From Cyathus striatus (Eukaryota > Basidiomycota > Agaricomycetes > Agaricales > Nidulariaceae): DNA of 64,000 bases. The stretch covers positions 4,588,001 to 4,652,000 of the forward strand of contig JAOVFP010000002.1 in NCBI GenBank assembly GCA_025738555.1. Reading direction: 5' to 3'. The notes under the pieces are model-generated. The model ran no database searches, was not told the DNA's origin, and saw only the letters and a list, made by a program, of their open reading frames with translations. This document shows, piece after piece, positions 63,292-64,000 of this stretch. The stretch's first letter is position 1. Every line of letters starts with the position of its first letter. Both the position numbers and the translations under genes were made by a program.

Positions 63292-64000
63292 CTCACACCA
63301 TACAAGGTGGAAGAGTGGGAAAAAGAATTACGCACACTGGGGCTGGAAGAGAAGCACAAGACAGTGGTCAAAGGACTATGAGAGGGGTTCCAGCTGGGCA
63401 TTCCAACCATTACAAGAACATTCATGCCACCAAACTACAAATCCATTCAACAATACAGAGACACATATGAAAAGATCACCAGAAAAGAGTTCTGAAGTGA
63501 AAGATACCTGGGCCTCCTATTGCAGCAGGAAGTGGAGTGCCTTATTGGCCCATTCCAAACCTCACCATTATCCCTTATACCAAAAGCAGAGAAGCCAGGA
63601 AAATTCCAGGCCATACACAACTTCTCATACCCGCAAAAGCCAGTTGAAGGGGTGGAGTCCATCAACAGTCAGATTAAAGTAGAAGATTTCCTATGCACAT
63701 GGGGAACCTTCTCAACAATATGCTTATTGGTGGCGAGACTACCAGAAGGATCCCAAGCATCAATCCGGGATGTTGCAGAAGTGTACAGAACCATACCAGC
63801 ACACCCAGATCAATGGCCAGGACTGGTGGTTAAACTTGAAGAGGAGGATAGCTTCACCATCAATACCAGTGATGATTTCGGAATGTTATCAACAGGAGGA
63901 GCCTTTGGAGGATTGGCAGATACAGCACTGGAAATTGTCAGGCACAAGGGAATGGGACCAGTATCCAAGTGGGTGGATGACCATTTCTTCATCCGGATAC
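63292..64000 (+). pseudogene. Retrotransposon reverse transcriptase fragment (runs off window)
   Basis: The frame (shifted relative to gag) reads EEWEKELRTLGLEEKHKTVV, a TGA, then EGFQLGIPTITRTFMPPNY, a second TGA after TRKEF, and on through the palm. Recognisable RT parts are SERYLG, CLIGPFQTSPLSLIPKAEKP, GKFQAIHNFSYPQKPVEGVE, the motif A region SIRDVAEVYRTIPAHPDQWP with the catalytic Asp, GMLSTGGAFGGLADTALEIV, and motif C SKWVDDHFFIRI with the catalytic Asp pair. Both stops could come from CGA codons by C-to-T change, though that is inference. RNase H and any integrase or recombinase would lie beyond base 64000. Confidence 0.8.

Larger units (their letters stand above)
59829..64000 (+). mobile_element. 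Decayed retrotransposon (gag-like plus reverse transcriptase), right end outside window
   Basis: A gag-like frame with zinc knuckles is followed by a reverse transcriptase frame that runs off the window. The RT type (GFQLGIPTI, SKWVDDHFF) resembles Agaricomycete elements that I associate with the DIRS/Ngaro group, which use a tyrosine recombinase; no recombinase lies inside the window, so that class is inference. Several reading-frame stops, mostly TGA, and a nested 1.7-kb insertion show that this copy is inactive. The tract is visibly poor in CpG compared with the gene region. Confidence 0.75.

Overview
The window looks like a chromosomal segment of a filamentous basidiomycete, most likely an Agaricomycete. 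The basis is the gene style: many short GT-AG introns of about 45-65 nt, exons cut into small pieces, compact spacing and divergent gene pairs. The genes also resemble Agaricomycete families: a long F-box protein of the mushroom type, Zn2Cys6 regulators, and a retroelement with a GFQLGIPTI / KWVDDH reverse transcriptase and a Gag carrying CSGCG knuckles. There is no prokaryotic, organellar or viral genome signature. All multi-exon structures were rebuilt by eye from frame continuity, splice sites and family conservation, so gene ends are firmer than internal exon borders.

Layout. 1-11 kb: an MFS permease (cut by the window edge), acetyl-CoA acetyltransferase, ATG10, ribosomal protein S1/S3a, adenine phosphoribosyltransferase, and an EDEM-like GH47 mannosidase with a PA domain. 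11-19 kb: a doubtful small gene, a protein with two Auto_anti-p27-type zinc ribbons, a disordered orphan, a DUF4602/C1orf131-like protein, a conserved multi-span membrane protein and an ankyrin-type protein. 19.6-25.2 kb: a Dicer whose RNase III pair looks intact but whose helicase motifs are eroded. 25-35 kb: cytochrome oxidase subunit VIIc, aldehyde dehydrogenase, a short Zn2Cys6 protein, proteasome alpha 2, 1-Cys peroxiredoxin and SSU72. 35-45 kb: an F-box protein, syntaxin-18/Ufe1, TVP38, LOA1-like acyltransferase, an RRM protein and a Cys/Met-metabolism PLP enzyme. 45-58 kb: a large Zn2Cys6/Fungal_trans regulator, UTP12, aspartyl aminopeptidase, IMP4 and ATE1. 58.3-64 kb: AT-rich, gene-poor DNA leading into a decayed retroelement that carries a nested hAT-like insertion.

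How the parts relate. Most genes are ordinary housekeeping genes and form no metabolic cluster. Two small-subunit processome components (UTP12, IMP4), a DUF4602 protein and RPS1 touch ribosome biogenesis. EDEM, syntaxin-18, the proteasome subunit and ATE1 touch protein quality control and the N-degron pathway. Dicer and the decayed, CpG-poor transposon tract belong to the two sides of genome defence but lie about 35 kb apart, with no evidence of a functional link.

The strongest items for a second look are the Dicer with a degenerate ATPase, the nested insertion with an exact 8-bp target duplication inside the gag-like frame, a one-base frame break in the cytochrome oxidase gene, an IMP4 first coding exon consisting only of ATG, and two apparent GC-AG introns.
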